A stretch of DNA of 64,000 nucleotides, taken from positions 58,938,395 through 59,002,394 of the forward strand of contig NC_088783.1 in assembly GCF_958450345.1 (NCBI RefSeq). The letters run 5' to 3'. Source of the stretch: Calliphora vicina (Eukaryota; Arthropoda; Insecta; Diptera; Calliphoridae). Below the pieces are notes generated by a model. That model saw only the letters and a program-made list of their open reading frames with translations. It was not told the origin of the DNA and made no database searches. Position numbers and translations under genes: made by a program. Positions 47,141-57,757 of the stretch are shown here, piece by piece. The stretch's first letter is position 1, and each line of letters starts with the position of its first letter.

Positions 47141-49284
47141 TTTTGCATCTTATGTTTGCATTACTGTATGGGAGCGACATTTTTCTCTATAAAAGAGTAA
47201 TCTTTTTTTTCGAACATTTTGCAGTTTTCTAACTTTTTTTTAATTATCTATTCAAAGTTTGACTTGACTTTTGAGTCATAGTTTTTTTTATTTTTAATTT
47301 ATATTTAATTAGTTATTGTCTGTTATTTAAAAGGAAGTTTAATATTCTTACTTTTTGCACTTTAGCTATTAATTCATTATATCATGTGTTGTTTATGAAC
47401 TTTTTAACATTTCAATTTGTTAAATTATATTTATTTAATGCATTTAGTATTACTTTGTGGCTTAAATTACACTTGAACTTTGTTAAGTAATTACAATAAT
47501 GAAAACTAATTTTAAATACAAGATATTTAGTTTAAATATTTAAAGAAATGCTAAATATATTTGTTTAAAAATATAGTTTTAAAATAGAATTGTTTATAAA
47601 TAAATTGTCATTTCTGTCTATAAAATTAAAACTGCAAGAAATATTTATACGAATTGAAAACAAAAGTATAAACAAATGGATGTTGTTGACATTGAATTTA
47701 AAATCCGCTAATAACAACAAAAAAAATAATTTTGCACATTTTAAGAGACAGAGAGAGAGCAGAAAAAAACGCGACATTTTGGGTATATTTTTAAATGATG
47801 ACGTCTTTACAGATTTCAGCCACTGTTAATGATAGTGTTTCTTAACTTAATGGTGTTATTTTATATAGTTTTGTTTATTAACAAGATATTGTTAATATTT
47901 TCAACATTTAAGAAATATTTTTCTCTTTTTTTATTTCAAAATTTATTTCATTCAATCTGGCATCTTGTCTCTCCAAATATACGAAATGGTCCTTCTTATT
48001 ATATTATGTATAGACGTACTTGTGTGCTTTTTATGGCCACTTGGCGGTTTAATCCATTATAAATTTTTACTTGCTTTTTATGACTTTATTTTTTATTACT
48101 AATTTGCCATCTTAACATCTTAAGCAATAAGTTTAAGTTGATGGCAAACGTTTAGAAACGATACACACACACGCTCTCTTCCATTAAAAAACACCCACTC
48201 AATACAAAATATTTTTATTACCAGCTATAAAGGGTTGAAAAAAATACTGAAAAATTTAGCTTAATAAAAACTTGTTGAACATTTCATTTAAAGAAATTGC
48301 AGTAAAATGCATTTCAACAGGTAAATTTAAACTCAGCATCTGCTTCATAAAAACTTAGTGATTGTCAAGGTTGTAATAAAATTTTCAATACAAAAATTTA
48401 TGTTTAAATAAAGAAATATTGAAATCCGTTTTGATAAAGCAATAAACTAGAGCAAAAACCATCTTAATTTACAAATAAAGCTTGAAAAACTTAAAGCAAC
48501 ACTTACAAATGAGCAAAATAACAATTTATCTTCTAATTAAGAGATTTTTATACAAAAAAAAAAGAAATAAGAAATATTTAAAATAATCTCCATAAGAAAT
48601 CAATAAATAAAAATGCAAATAATTTCCGGTTTTATTGTGGAGTGAATGAATAAGTGTATGCGAAACCATTAAAAAAGAATTAAATTTTTATACAATTTCA
48701 AAATGAGAGTGAAATCAACTTTATAACAAAAAAAAACACAAAAATCAAGGTTGTCATTGTATGCAAAAGTTTAAATACCTCAAATGTCAAAAAGCATCTC
48801 ATACAGCAACAAAAAAAAACATCTCCAGTGTCAGATACTCTACACAACACAAGTCAGTCATAATAATATGAAATATTATACATTTTTCTTTATTTTCATT
48901 TCATTTATTTCAAACAAATTACATTTATTTCTTGTGCCAGTGAGTGTTTATTTGATGTCAAAAAGTCAAAAACCTTTTTGCCATTTTCATCACATTTCAA
49001 ATTTCATGTTTGTTTTTTTTTTTTTTTATTTTAAATCATGTTATTATTTATTGTTGCTCAGAAAAACATAATTTTGTTTATTTAATACTACTGTTTAAAT
49101 TTGTTTTTGTTTAATTTGCTGTTTATTTTGGTTATTTAACACCTTTTTGTTTAAATGTTTAAATGAGCATTACAAATGCCTGCCCTTTATTTGCAAGATT
49201 ATAGACATTTTGTTTTAAATAAACATTGGGGTATATTTTTAAAAATGAGCAAAATATGGAAATATTCTGCACAAGAATTATTAA
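47141..49284. other. Non-coding spacer between inverted family C arrays
   Basis: AT-rich. Several short open frames (47565-47829, 47829-48062, 48784-49071) are low-complexity and unsupported. Confidence 0.45.
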
Positions 49285-50130
49285 AGAGGGGTAATTTGCT
49301 ATAGGAAATTTATATTATGCATACAAATTTTTATAAAGGGATATTTTTCTATAGACCATAGACAAGAGCGACATTTTTTTAAAAAAAAATTTTTGCCTCG
49401 AAAGAGCTAAATTTTTTTGCCTCCAAGATTTAGCTCTTTCAGAGGCAAAAAATTTTCTGTAGAAAAATTTAGATCTTTCAGAGACAAACAATTTTCTATA
49501 GAAAAATGTAGATCTTTTAGAGGCAAAAATTTTTTCTATAGAAAAATTTAGATCTTTCAGAGGCAAAAAATTTTCTATAGAAAAATTTAGCTCTTTCAGA
49601 AGCAAAAAATTTTCTATAGAAATTTAGCTCTTTCAGAGGCAAAAAATTTTCTATAGAAATTTAGCTCTTTCAGAGGCAAAAAATTTTCTGTAGAAAAATT
49701 TAGCTCTTTCAGAGAAAAACATTTTCTATAGAAAAATTTCACTCTTTCAGAGAAAAAAATTTTCTATAGAAAAATTTCAATCTTTCAGAGAAACAAATTT
49801 TCTATAGAAATTTAGCTCTTTCAGAGGCAAAAAATTTTCTATAGAAAAATTTAGCTCTTTCAGAGGCAAAAAAATTTCTATAGAACAATTTAGCTCTTTT
49901 AGAGGCAAACAATTTTCTATAGAAAACTATTCGCACTTTCAGAGTCAAACAATTTTCTATAGAAAAATTTAGCTCTTTCAGAGGCAAACAATTTTCTATA
50001 GAAAAATTTTACTCTTTCAGAGACCAAAAATCCCTCTTTCAGATGCAAATAATTTTTTTATAGACAAATTTAGCTCATTCAGAGGCAAATAATTTTTTAT
50101 AGAAAAAATGTAGCTCTTTCAAAGGCAAGC
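49285..50130 (-). repeat. 39-bp array, inverted family C (copy 2)
   Basis: About 21 units, the reverse complement of the 45770-47140 unit (TTTAGCTCTTTCAGAGGC, AAAAAA, TTTTCTATAGAAAA). Some units lack a few A residues next to the core. Open frames 49315-49605 and 49802-49987 are repeat-derived. Confidence 0.9.
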
Positions 50131-51574
50131 AGCTGTAACAGAAGCATATAAAGGAGTTTATTCACCATTTGTTTATATGCAATAAATTTAGTTCCCATAA
50201 TGGTAATTATTTAGAAAGTAACATTTTCATTTTCAGGGGGGCAGTACAGAGCGTTTAGCGTTTGCACCCAGAATTATGTTATGTCATCATAACACATATT
50301 AAACATAAATAAAAACATTATAAAAATAAAATAAAAACTATAAAAACTACACAATTATTTCTTGTGTTTTACAACAAATAATTAAATTGAAAACAAATAC
50401 AAAAAAAAGCAAAATATTTTTCTATAATTAAAATATCACAAGAAATAAGTATAAGTATTTTATAGCTCTTGGCGTTTTGTTTGATTAAATATAATTTGAC
50501 AAGACGGCAGAGAAAACAACCAACCGACCACTCACTGCACACAATGCTACGGTGTGGACTGCAACACCGGCGACTGACTGCACTACTGGTATTTGTATGT
50601 GTTTTTTTTCTAAATGATTTCTTTATTAAAAGTGACATTTCTTATGCAATTTATGCATGTCATACTGGCATTTAAAATTCAACAATTTTTATAGATTGTT
50701 TGTAAGAAAACACAACAACAAAATACTATATATTTTTTTGTTTAATATTAAATTATTTTATGACAAGTTAAACTCATTTATGACACATTTGTTAAAGAAA
50801 TTTAATTGTTAACATTTTTGGTATTTAAATTGAAAACTACCACAACAATAATAAATAAATAAAAACAAACAAACAAATAATGTTTTCCAAAGAAAATATA
50901 TTTTATTAAATGGGGTAGTAGCCGCCATTCACTCACTCTCTATCACCGGTTTGAGGACAAACATAAATGTTGATTTCATTATGTCACTTTTTATGTAAAG
51001 TTTTTTTTTAGAAAAATTGCTGTCAATATAATCATTTATACAAAATAAAAAAATAATAATAATTAAATTATGCAAACTGAACAAATTTGAAAGTATTTCA
51101 TTATTTTGGTTTGAAAATCAAAAGTAAAAAAAGGGGAGCTCTAAAATTTTATTTAATTTCCTGTCATAAAATGTAATCAGCAAACAAAAAATAAAGCAAA
51201 AATAAAAAGTCATAAATATTTCTTTAATTTGAAAAACAATTAATGACAAAAACTCAAACAAAACAAACGAAAATCGTAAATTTTGTTCAAATTAAAATAA
51301 ATTTATTCCCAACCTTTTAAGGAAATGGATTTGCATACTAACGATTTATAAGGTTTGTCTAAAAAAAATTAGCTGCATTTTTTAAGTGTGTGAATTCCTA
51401 AATATTAAAAAAATGAAACTAATTTTAACACTACTTTTTAGGAAATCAAAAATTAAAGACCGCTTTTGTTAGACATACATACTTATAAGGGACTTCAAAA
51501 GCGCCTGAATAATAATAAAAAATAAGTAAAAAAAAATCTCAAGAAATTTCTTCTAATCTGTCAAGAATTATTAA
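50131..51574. other. Non-coding DNA with a small GC-richer patch
   Basis: The patch at about 50490-50590 is clearly richer in G and C than its surroundings and is overlapped by open frames on both strands (50369-50638 minus, 50469-50675 plus). No domain is recognisable, so it could be conserved non-coding sequence or an old repeat. Confidence 0.4.
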
Positions 51575-52345
51575 ATATTTTTTGCCTCTAAAAGAGCGAA
51601 ATAAAAACAGATTCTTTACAAAATTAAACTCTCTAAGAGGCAAACAAAATTCTATATTTCTAACATTTTACTTTCTGAAAAATTCCTTCTATTGAAGCAA
51701 TAAAGAAAAAAAAATTTACTTTTTCAGAGCAAAAAAAAAATCTATAGAAAAATTTTACTCTACTAAGAGGCAAAAAGTTTGTAGCTAAAGTTTAGTCTTC
51801 TATAGAAAAATTTAGCTCTTTCGGAGACAAATTTAGCTGTTTAAGAGCCAAACAATTTTCTATAGAAAAATTTAGATCTTTCAGACGCAAAAAATTTTCT
51901 ATAGAAAAATTTAGAGGCAAAAAATTTTCTATAGAAAAATTTAGATCTTTCAGAGGCAAAAAATTTTCTATAGAAAAATTTAGCTCTTTCAGAGGCAAAA
52001 AATTTTCTATAGAAAAATTTAGCTCTTTCAGAGGCAAACAATTTTCTATAGAAAAATGTACTTCTTTTAGAGACAAACAATTTTTTATAGAAAAATGTAG
52101 CTCTTTCAGAGGCAAAAAATTTTCTATAGAAAAATTTAGCTTTTTCGAGACAAAAAAATTTCAGTCTTTAGAGACAAACAAATTTTCTATAGAAAAATTT
52201 CACTCTTTAGAGACAAAAATTTTCTATAGAAGTTTGTAGCTAAAGTTTAGTCTTTAAAAGGCAAACAAAATTTATATAAACAAATTTTTCGCCTTGACAG
52301 TCAAACAAATTGTCTATAGAAAAATTTCCAACTTTTATAGAAATG
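51575..52345 (-). repeat. 39-bp array, inverted family C (copy 3)
   Basis: Good units lie from about 51790 to 52130, with decayed units at both margins. Same orientation as 49285-50130. Open frames 51792-52115 and 51841-52080 are repeat read-through. Confidence 0.88.
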
Positions 52346-52354
52346 TCGCTTTTT

Positions 52355-52995
52355 TATACACTTCACCTTCGTGAGAAGGGTATATATAAGTTTGTCATTC
52401 CGTTTGTAATTTGTACATTTTTCATTTCCGACCCTATAAAGTATATATATTCTGGATCCTTATAGCGGAGTCGATTAAGCCATGTCCGTCTGTCCGTCTG
52501 TCTGTTGAAATCAATTTTCTGAAGACCCCTGATATCTTCGGGATCCAAATCTTCAATAATTCTGTCAGACATGCTTTCGAGAAGTTTGCTATTTAAAATC
52601 AGCAAAATCGGTCCACAAATGGCTGTGATATGAGGAAAAAACCGGGACAACCTCGATTTTTTACCTATATCTGGATTACTAAGTCATTAATATAGACAAT
52701 ATGGATATCTAATGATAGATATTTCAAAGACCTTTGCAAGACGTATATAAGACCATAGTTTTTTGTTAAAAAAGAAAAAAAAAATATAAAATTTAAAAAA
52801 AAAAAATTTAAATTTAAAAAAATTGAAAATTTTAAAATTTAAAAAAAAAAATTTAAATTTTTTTTTTTTAAATTAAATTAAAGAAAACAATTTTGTTCAC
52901 TTCAAAATATTTAAATTTTTTATTTTGAAGTATAATTTGGTGATGGGTATATGTGATTCGGCACAGCCGAATATAGCTCTCTTACTTGTTTTCTA
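52355..52995 (+). mobile_element. TATACCC-family dispersed repeat, near complete copy
   Basis: It starts TATACACTTCACCTTCGTG, then GAGAAGGGTATATATAAG, CCGACCCTATAAAGTATA, GTCGATTAAGCCATGTCC, CAATTTTCTGAAGACC and CAAATGGCTG, an A/T low-complexity stretch (52770-52890), and ends GGTGATGGGTATATG, GGCACAGCCGAATATAGC, TCTTACTTGTTTT. TATACCCTTCACC at the start (consensus) and GGTGAAGGGTATA near the end are inverted. It is inserted in a decayed family C array, which continues on both sides. Confidence 0.82.
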
Positions 52996-52999
52996 TAAA

Positions 53000-53235
53000 A
53001 TATTTCCCACTTTGAAAGGAAAATAAATAGCTATACAAAAATTTCCCTCTTTTAGAAAATGTTTAGTCTTTAAAGTTGTCCTCTTTTCTGTAAAAAAATT
53101 TTACTCTCTGAGAGGCAAACATTTTCTATAAATTTCCCTTTTGTAGATGATAAAAAATGTTCCATAGAAAAATGTCTCTTTTTAGAGGCAAAAAATAGAA
53201 AAATTTTACTTTTTCGAGGATTTTTTTATGGACAT
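53000..53235 (-). repeat. Decayed family C units
   Basis: Scattered CTATAGAAAAAT-like and TTTAGAGGCAAA pieces continue the 51.6-52.3 kb array beyond the inserted element. Confidence 0.6.
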
Positions 53236-53297
53236 TTTACACTATCTTACAGCTAAAGACTCATAGTTTCGAGTCTTTAGCTGTAAGATAGTGTAAA
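53236..53297. repeat. Perfect 27-bp hairpin with 8-nt loop
   Basis: Arm 53236-53262 is the exact reverse complement of arm 53271-53297, with an ATAGTTTC loop. There are no mismatches in 27 pairs. It lies at the edge of the family C debris. It could be a small-RNA precursor-like hairpin or a fresh palindromic duplication; no strand is favoured. Confidence 0.85.
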
Positions 53298-53611
53298 GTA
53301 GGTATTAAAAAGTTTTAAAATTTATTATAAATCAGCAATATTTAAAGTTGTTACAATTTTCATAATTTACGTATGTAAACTATTGTAAAATTACAAATAA
53401 ACACAAAAGTTTCCCAAAAGGTCTGTAAATCTTTCATTATTCAATTTAGAATTTATATATGACTTCCTTAATTTACTAATAAATTTAATATGTGCATTTA
53501 ATGTTAGCAAGCGATTTTGTTATTTAAACAAGACACTGTGGGAAAAAATGAAGAAAAATTAAAAAAAAAACGCAAAAGCAATACAATTTTAAAGTGAAAT
53601 TATAGTGTGAT

Positions 53612-54703
53612 CAGAGTTGGGGGTAGTGCACTAAATGTTGAGTGCAATCAACATTTCACTAGCACTAAATATTATTTTAAAAAATATAGTTTTAACTAAT
53701 TTTCATCAGCTTTAGTGGTAGTGAAGCTTATATTTTTATCACTAATATTTTTTAGTGATAGTGATATTTTTTTAACTATAAATCAATTGAGTGGTAGTGT
53801 AGAAATAAGCACTAAACTCAAATAGTTAAAAAATTTAACAATAACTAAAAAAAAGCTTCAATAATTTTCTTTGCACTAATATATTCAAAATTAGTGATCG
53901 TGAAGTTATTCCAGTTTAAACTAGAATATTAAATATAGCATCCGAAGAAATAATAACACAAAAAAACACTGATAATGTAGGATTCTTAGATTTTGGGGAA
54001 ATTGACAGTAAGTGAAAAAGTTATTGAAGAAATTACTTAGTTTATTAACATCTTCAATATTAGGACCTTCAACATTTGTTCAGAAAGATGGCATAGAAAG
54101 TGAAATACGTGCATTCCTTTTAAGCTCGGACACTGATATTTGCAGTCTCAAAAAATATCCAATAATAAGGCAAATGTTTTTTAAATTTAACACGCCTTTG
54201 GCTTCTTCTGCTCCAGTAGAGCGTTTATTTTCTTTTAGTGGAATGGTGGATTCTCCTCCGAGAAATAAATTAAGTGATTCGAATTTCGAAAAGCTTGTTT
54301 TACTTAAAGCCAAAAGTCGCTAATTATTTTATGTGTAATTGCTTATTTCTCTTTTTATTGTAATTTGTATATTTATATACCGCTTTTACGTTTTTTCCTT
54401 AAATATATTAACTTAAACTATGAATAGAGTAAAACATTTCTTTGTTGAAAAAAATAGTGCAGGAATATTTTTTTAACTAAAAATTTTAGTGTAGAAAAAA
54501 TTATTTCATTAGGCTGCAAAAAAAATATTTTAACTATTTTCAAAATATTATTAGTTAAAAAATTTTAACTACACTATCACTATTATTGAGTGAGGCTTAT
54601 ATTTTTCAACTCATCACTAAACATTAAAAGAATTAGTGAAATATTTTACACTACCACTAACTATTAGTGATAGTTAAAAATTAGTGCACTACCCCCAACT
54701 ATG
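53612..54703 (+). mobile_element. hAT element, internally deleted, 1,092 bp
   Basis: The left end CAGAGTTGGGGGTAGTGCAC and the inverted right end (CATAGTTGGGGGTAGTGCAC) differ at one base. AGTGTGAT flanks both sides (53604-53611 and 54704-54711), an exact 8-base target duplication diagnostic of hAT elements. Subterminal regions are packed with TTAGTG and CACTAA motifs in both orientations, likely transposase-binding sites. Only the 3' end of the transposase gene remains. Intact ends and duplication suggest it could still be moved by a full-length relative. Confidence 0.93.
54012..54323 (+). pseudogene. hAT transposase C-terminal dimerisation domain
   Basis: An open frame of 103 codons. Residues 46-100 match the hAT family C-terminal dimerisation domain: LKKYPIIRQM, then ASSAPVERLFSFSG (residues 64-77), RNKLSD (84-89) and NFEKLVLLK, ending in a natural stop. 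The zinc finger and the catalytic core (both aspartates) are missing, so it cannot transpose by itself. The M at 54012 is probably not a real start; it is simply the first ATG after the deletion. The clean remaining frame suggests a young deletion, and a short dimerisation-only protein is conceivable though unproven. Confidence 0.85.
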
Positions 54704-54886
54704 AGTGTGATGTACAATAATACTTACTATATTTTTTAAATTATAACTTAGATATATTAAAAGGCAATTAAGATACTTGAAAATCTTAGCTAAAGGAAAA
54801 ATTTAAAAATAAATTATTTTTTTCTTAGTTCGAGCTAAATATCAGGGCAGAAGATATTTAGAAAACTTTACTCCTTCTCTATTAAT

Positions 54887-55239
54887 CAGGCCTGTCACAG
54901 AATTCCATTCCGATCGAAAGTGGAATTAATTCCGTAATTTGCTTCTACACAAAAAGTAAAACGAACATTTCTTTCGGAATGAAACCACTTACAGTTTTCA
55001 AAGTGGAATTGATATTTGTAATTATTTGTTTTTCTTAAAATTTTAATAAATTTCTGTACCAAAAACTTCACTTTTGTTTTAATATAAAAAACGCTATCAA
55101 ATTAAAATCAGAAATACTGAATTATTAAATATTTTTGGAATTAATAAATTACACGGAATCTGAAGAACATAAAATGAAATCGATCGGAATAAAAACTATG
55201 GAATTGAAACCATTCCGAACGAAATGTGTGACATGCCTG
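54887..55239. mobile_element. 353-bp MITE with CAGGC(C/A)TGTCACA ends
   Basis: The left end CAGGCCTGTCACAGAATTCC and the inverted right end (CAGGCATGTCACACATTTCG) match, and internal CATTCCGA / TCGGAATG blocks are repeated in both orientations. CAGG ends hint at hAT, but no 8-base duplication is seen. Confidence 0.6.
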
Positions 55240-55338
55240 AATATGCAAAGCTTTGCTTGAAAATGACCTTTAGTTTAGAACTATTTTTTTTAACCAACAC
55301 AAACTGCGAAGTTTTTTGCTTGTTTGCAGATACATAAG

Positions 55339-55413
55339 AGTCTCTGGCGGGAATCGAACCCGCAACCATCAGATGGATAACATATCACACTATCGTCTAG
55401 TCTATCGGGGCAA
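55339..55413 (-). pseudogene. tRNA-like SINE head
   Basis: On the minus strand there is a pol III B box, GGTTCGATTCC, within a perfect five-pair T-stem GCGGG/CCCGC, and an A-box-like TAGACTAGACG about 45 bases upstream. The two acceptor arms (GCCCCGA and CAGAGAC) do not pair, so this is not a working tRNA. The same head begins the SINE-like element at 57190-57757. Confidence 0.72.
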
Positions 55414-55604
55414 TATCTATTTATTACTTATTATTACTACAATTTTACTCTTTAAACTCACTAATTTGAATTCTACTAAGACTTACTTTTATCCGAATAG
55501 AACTGTCAATTTAAAAAAATTATGGAAAAATCGAATATCTATCCAAATTCAAAAGCTTAAAACAAATGTATCATCTTACTTACATCTGATATTTTACTAA
55601 GCTA

Positions 55605-56705
55605 CTTTTTATACCCTTCACCATGACATTTTTTTTTTTTTTTCATTTGCGACCCCATAAAGTATATATAATCTGGATCGTAATGAATAGCCTAGACAAT
55701 ATAGCCGTATTCTTCTGTCCGTATGTATGTTGAATTAAAATTTTCGTAGCTCCCAAAAAACTTACATGCATGATTCATACATCAATATATCCGCTATAGT
55801 ACCGGTTCGGTCGCTATTTAAAATCGAGAAAATCGGTCCATAAATGGCTAAGATATAAGCAAAAAAACACAACTTTCTCGATTTCGTTTACCTATTTTTA
55901 TACCCTTCACCTTCGTGAGAAGGGTATATATAAGTTTGTCATTCCGTTTGTAATTTCTACATTTTTCATTTCCGACCCTATAAAGTATATATATTCTGGA
56001 TAATTATAGATAGCGGAGTCGATTAAGCCATGTCCGTCTGTCTATTGAAATCAATTTTCTGAAGACCTCTGTCAGACATGCTTTCGAGAACTTTGCTATT
56101 TTAAATCAGCTAAATCGGTCCATAAATAACGGAGATATATGATATAACGGAGATATATAGACAATATGGATATCTAATGATAGATATTTCAAAGTCCATT
56201 GCAACGGTGTAGATAAGGCTATAGTAAGTTGGAACTACAATGGGTCAAAATCGGGAAAAACATTTTTTAACCAGAATTTTTTTTTCATCAAACAAATTTT
56301 TTTGTCATACAATTTTTTTTCCAAAAAAAAAAATTAAAAACTAAAAAAAAAATTTGGAAAAAAAATTTTTTAAAAAAAAATTTGGAAAAAAATTAAATTT
56401 TGTTTACCTAAAAATATTTAAAAAAATTTATTTTAAAGTATAATTTGGTGAAGGGTATATAAGATTCGGCACAGCCGAATATAGCTCTCTTACTTGTTTT
56501 TATCTATATCTGGATTACTAAGTCATTAACATATACAATAGGATGTCTAATGATAGACATTTCAAAGACCTTTCCAACGACGTATATAATGGGTTGAGTA
56601 TTTTTTTACCATAATTTTTTTTCTACCAAATTTTTTCCCTAAAATTTTGTTTCTAACAAAAATGGTTTTCAATCTTTATATTAATCTTTGGTGAGGGGTA
56701 TTTAT
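55605..56705 (+). mobile_element. TATACCC-family repeat, older copy split by a younger one
   Basis: The first part (55605-55896) starts TTTATACCCTTCACC and runs to CGATTTCGTTTACCTAT. The text resumes at 56501 with TATCTATATCTGGATTACTA, GTCATTAACATATAC and TTTCAAAGACC, and ends near GGTGAGGGGTATTTA. The order of these blocks is that of the intact copy at 52355-52995. Its CCGTATTC... middle is a diverged subfamily. Confidence 0.78.
55897..56500 (+). mobile_element. TATACCC-family repeat nested inside an older copy
   Basis: Complete from TTTATACCCTTCACCTTCG to TCTCTTACTTGTTTT. It carries TAAGCCATGTCCGTCTGTC, CTATTTTAAATCAGC and an A-rich stretch (56270-56400) before GGTGAAGGGTATATAAGATT. Insertion into another member of its own family, same orientation, in a TATTTT/TTTTAT context. 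Confidence 0.8.
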
Positions 56706-57189
56706 TAGCTTTTTGTTTTAGCCTGTTCCACTGTGCTTTATGATCACTTAACGTTTTGTTTATATTTGAGAATTTTCTTGAAATTTTGCATTTAACAAAA
56801 ACACTAAACAATTTTCCAATTAATTTAATAATCATTGTATATTAAAATTTATTGAGTGTGCGTTATTTGCAATTAAAGTGGTAATAAATATTTGCTTAAT
56901 GCAGTTTTAGCACATTTTCTAATGGGTTTTTGGCTAAATGATTAGGGGTATTCTTCTATGCGTATTTAAGTGAGAAATTAAGCAGAATGTTTAACAAGAA
57001 ATTCCATATTAACATTTTCTACGCAGCAGATTTCAAATTTATTTATTTAATAGCCAATTCAGACTGGACTAATTAGTTGACGAACTCGATTCGTACCTCA
57101 GAAAAGCGGGACAAATCATAACCGTTCCCCTGAATTTGATGAATACATAACGTCCAGAAAACACTTAATCACAATTACTGAAATCCCAT
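56706..57189. other. Non-coding DNA
   Basis: Nothing recognised. A short lysine-rich minus-strand open frame (56653-56835) overlaps the repeat end. Confidence 0.45.
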
Positions 57190-57757
57190 TCCATATATCT
57201 AGCGTAAAGTCAATTGACACTTTACTGTCTCTAAGTAATCTAGAGTGTAGTCAATTTAAACGTTTATTTTATACTGCACTTTTTTGTGAGTAATTTGGAC
57301 AGACTGGTTTTATGCAAATTGTGTTGATATAATTCTCATTCAGTTTCTTTTTGCTGACATCCCATGTAACGTAGTCTGGAGTCAATTGTCACTTTAGTGT
57401 CTCTAAGTAACCAGGAGTGTAGTCACTTTAAAAGTTTATTTTGTATCGCTCTTACATAAGATTGAATTGGTTGGATTCACACCGGTATGTGAATCCAAGA
57501 TGTTGATTACATTGGACCAGCTATCCGAAAGTCTCATTGTAATCAAAAAGGGTCAATTGACACCCGTAGCTAGTCATGTAACTAGTTGTCACTGATAGGT
57601 AAAATCATTAGTTCACGACAGTCCCCAAGAACTGCTGGGAACTTTAATCTACTTGCTAATGATAGTTTTGCTTACACCCAGAGTCTCTGGCGGGAATCCA
57701 ACCCGCAACCCTCAGATTAATAGTTCAGCACACTATCGACTGGTCTATTGGGGCACC
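57190..57757 (-). mobile_element. tRNA-derived SINE-like element, fullest copy
   Basis: Read on the minus strand, the tRNA-like head (57757 to 57681) has a B box GGTTGGATTCC in a GCGGG/CCCGC stem. It is followed by CTGGGTGTAAGC, a body with CAGTTCTTGGGGACTGTC, AACTAGTTACATGACTAG, TGATTACAATGAGACTTTC and GTGAATCCAA/TTGGATTCAC inverted blocks. Then two copies, about 165 bases apart, follow of a block reading TGACTACACTC...TTACTTAGAGACA...AAAGTG(A/T)CAATTGAC. Headless copies lie at 19500-19825 and 62335-62710. Confidence 0.7.

Noticed and set aside
48310..48335. CAACAG|GTAAAT as a third ratchet point
   Set aside because: The upstream tract is purine-rich and the 5' site is weak.
47565..49071. 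Several 70-95 codon hydrophobic open frames
   Set aside because: They are rich in F, I, L, K and N as expected of translated AT-rich DNA and have no recognisable domain.
55339..55413. A tRNA gene on the minus strand
   Set aside because: B box and T-stem are good, but the acceptor arms do not pair and the same sequence begins a SINE-like element at 57.7 kb.
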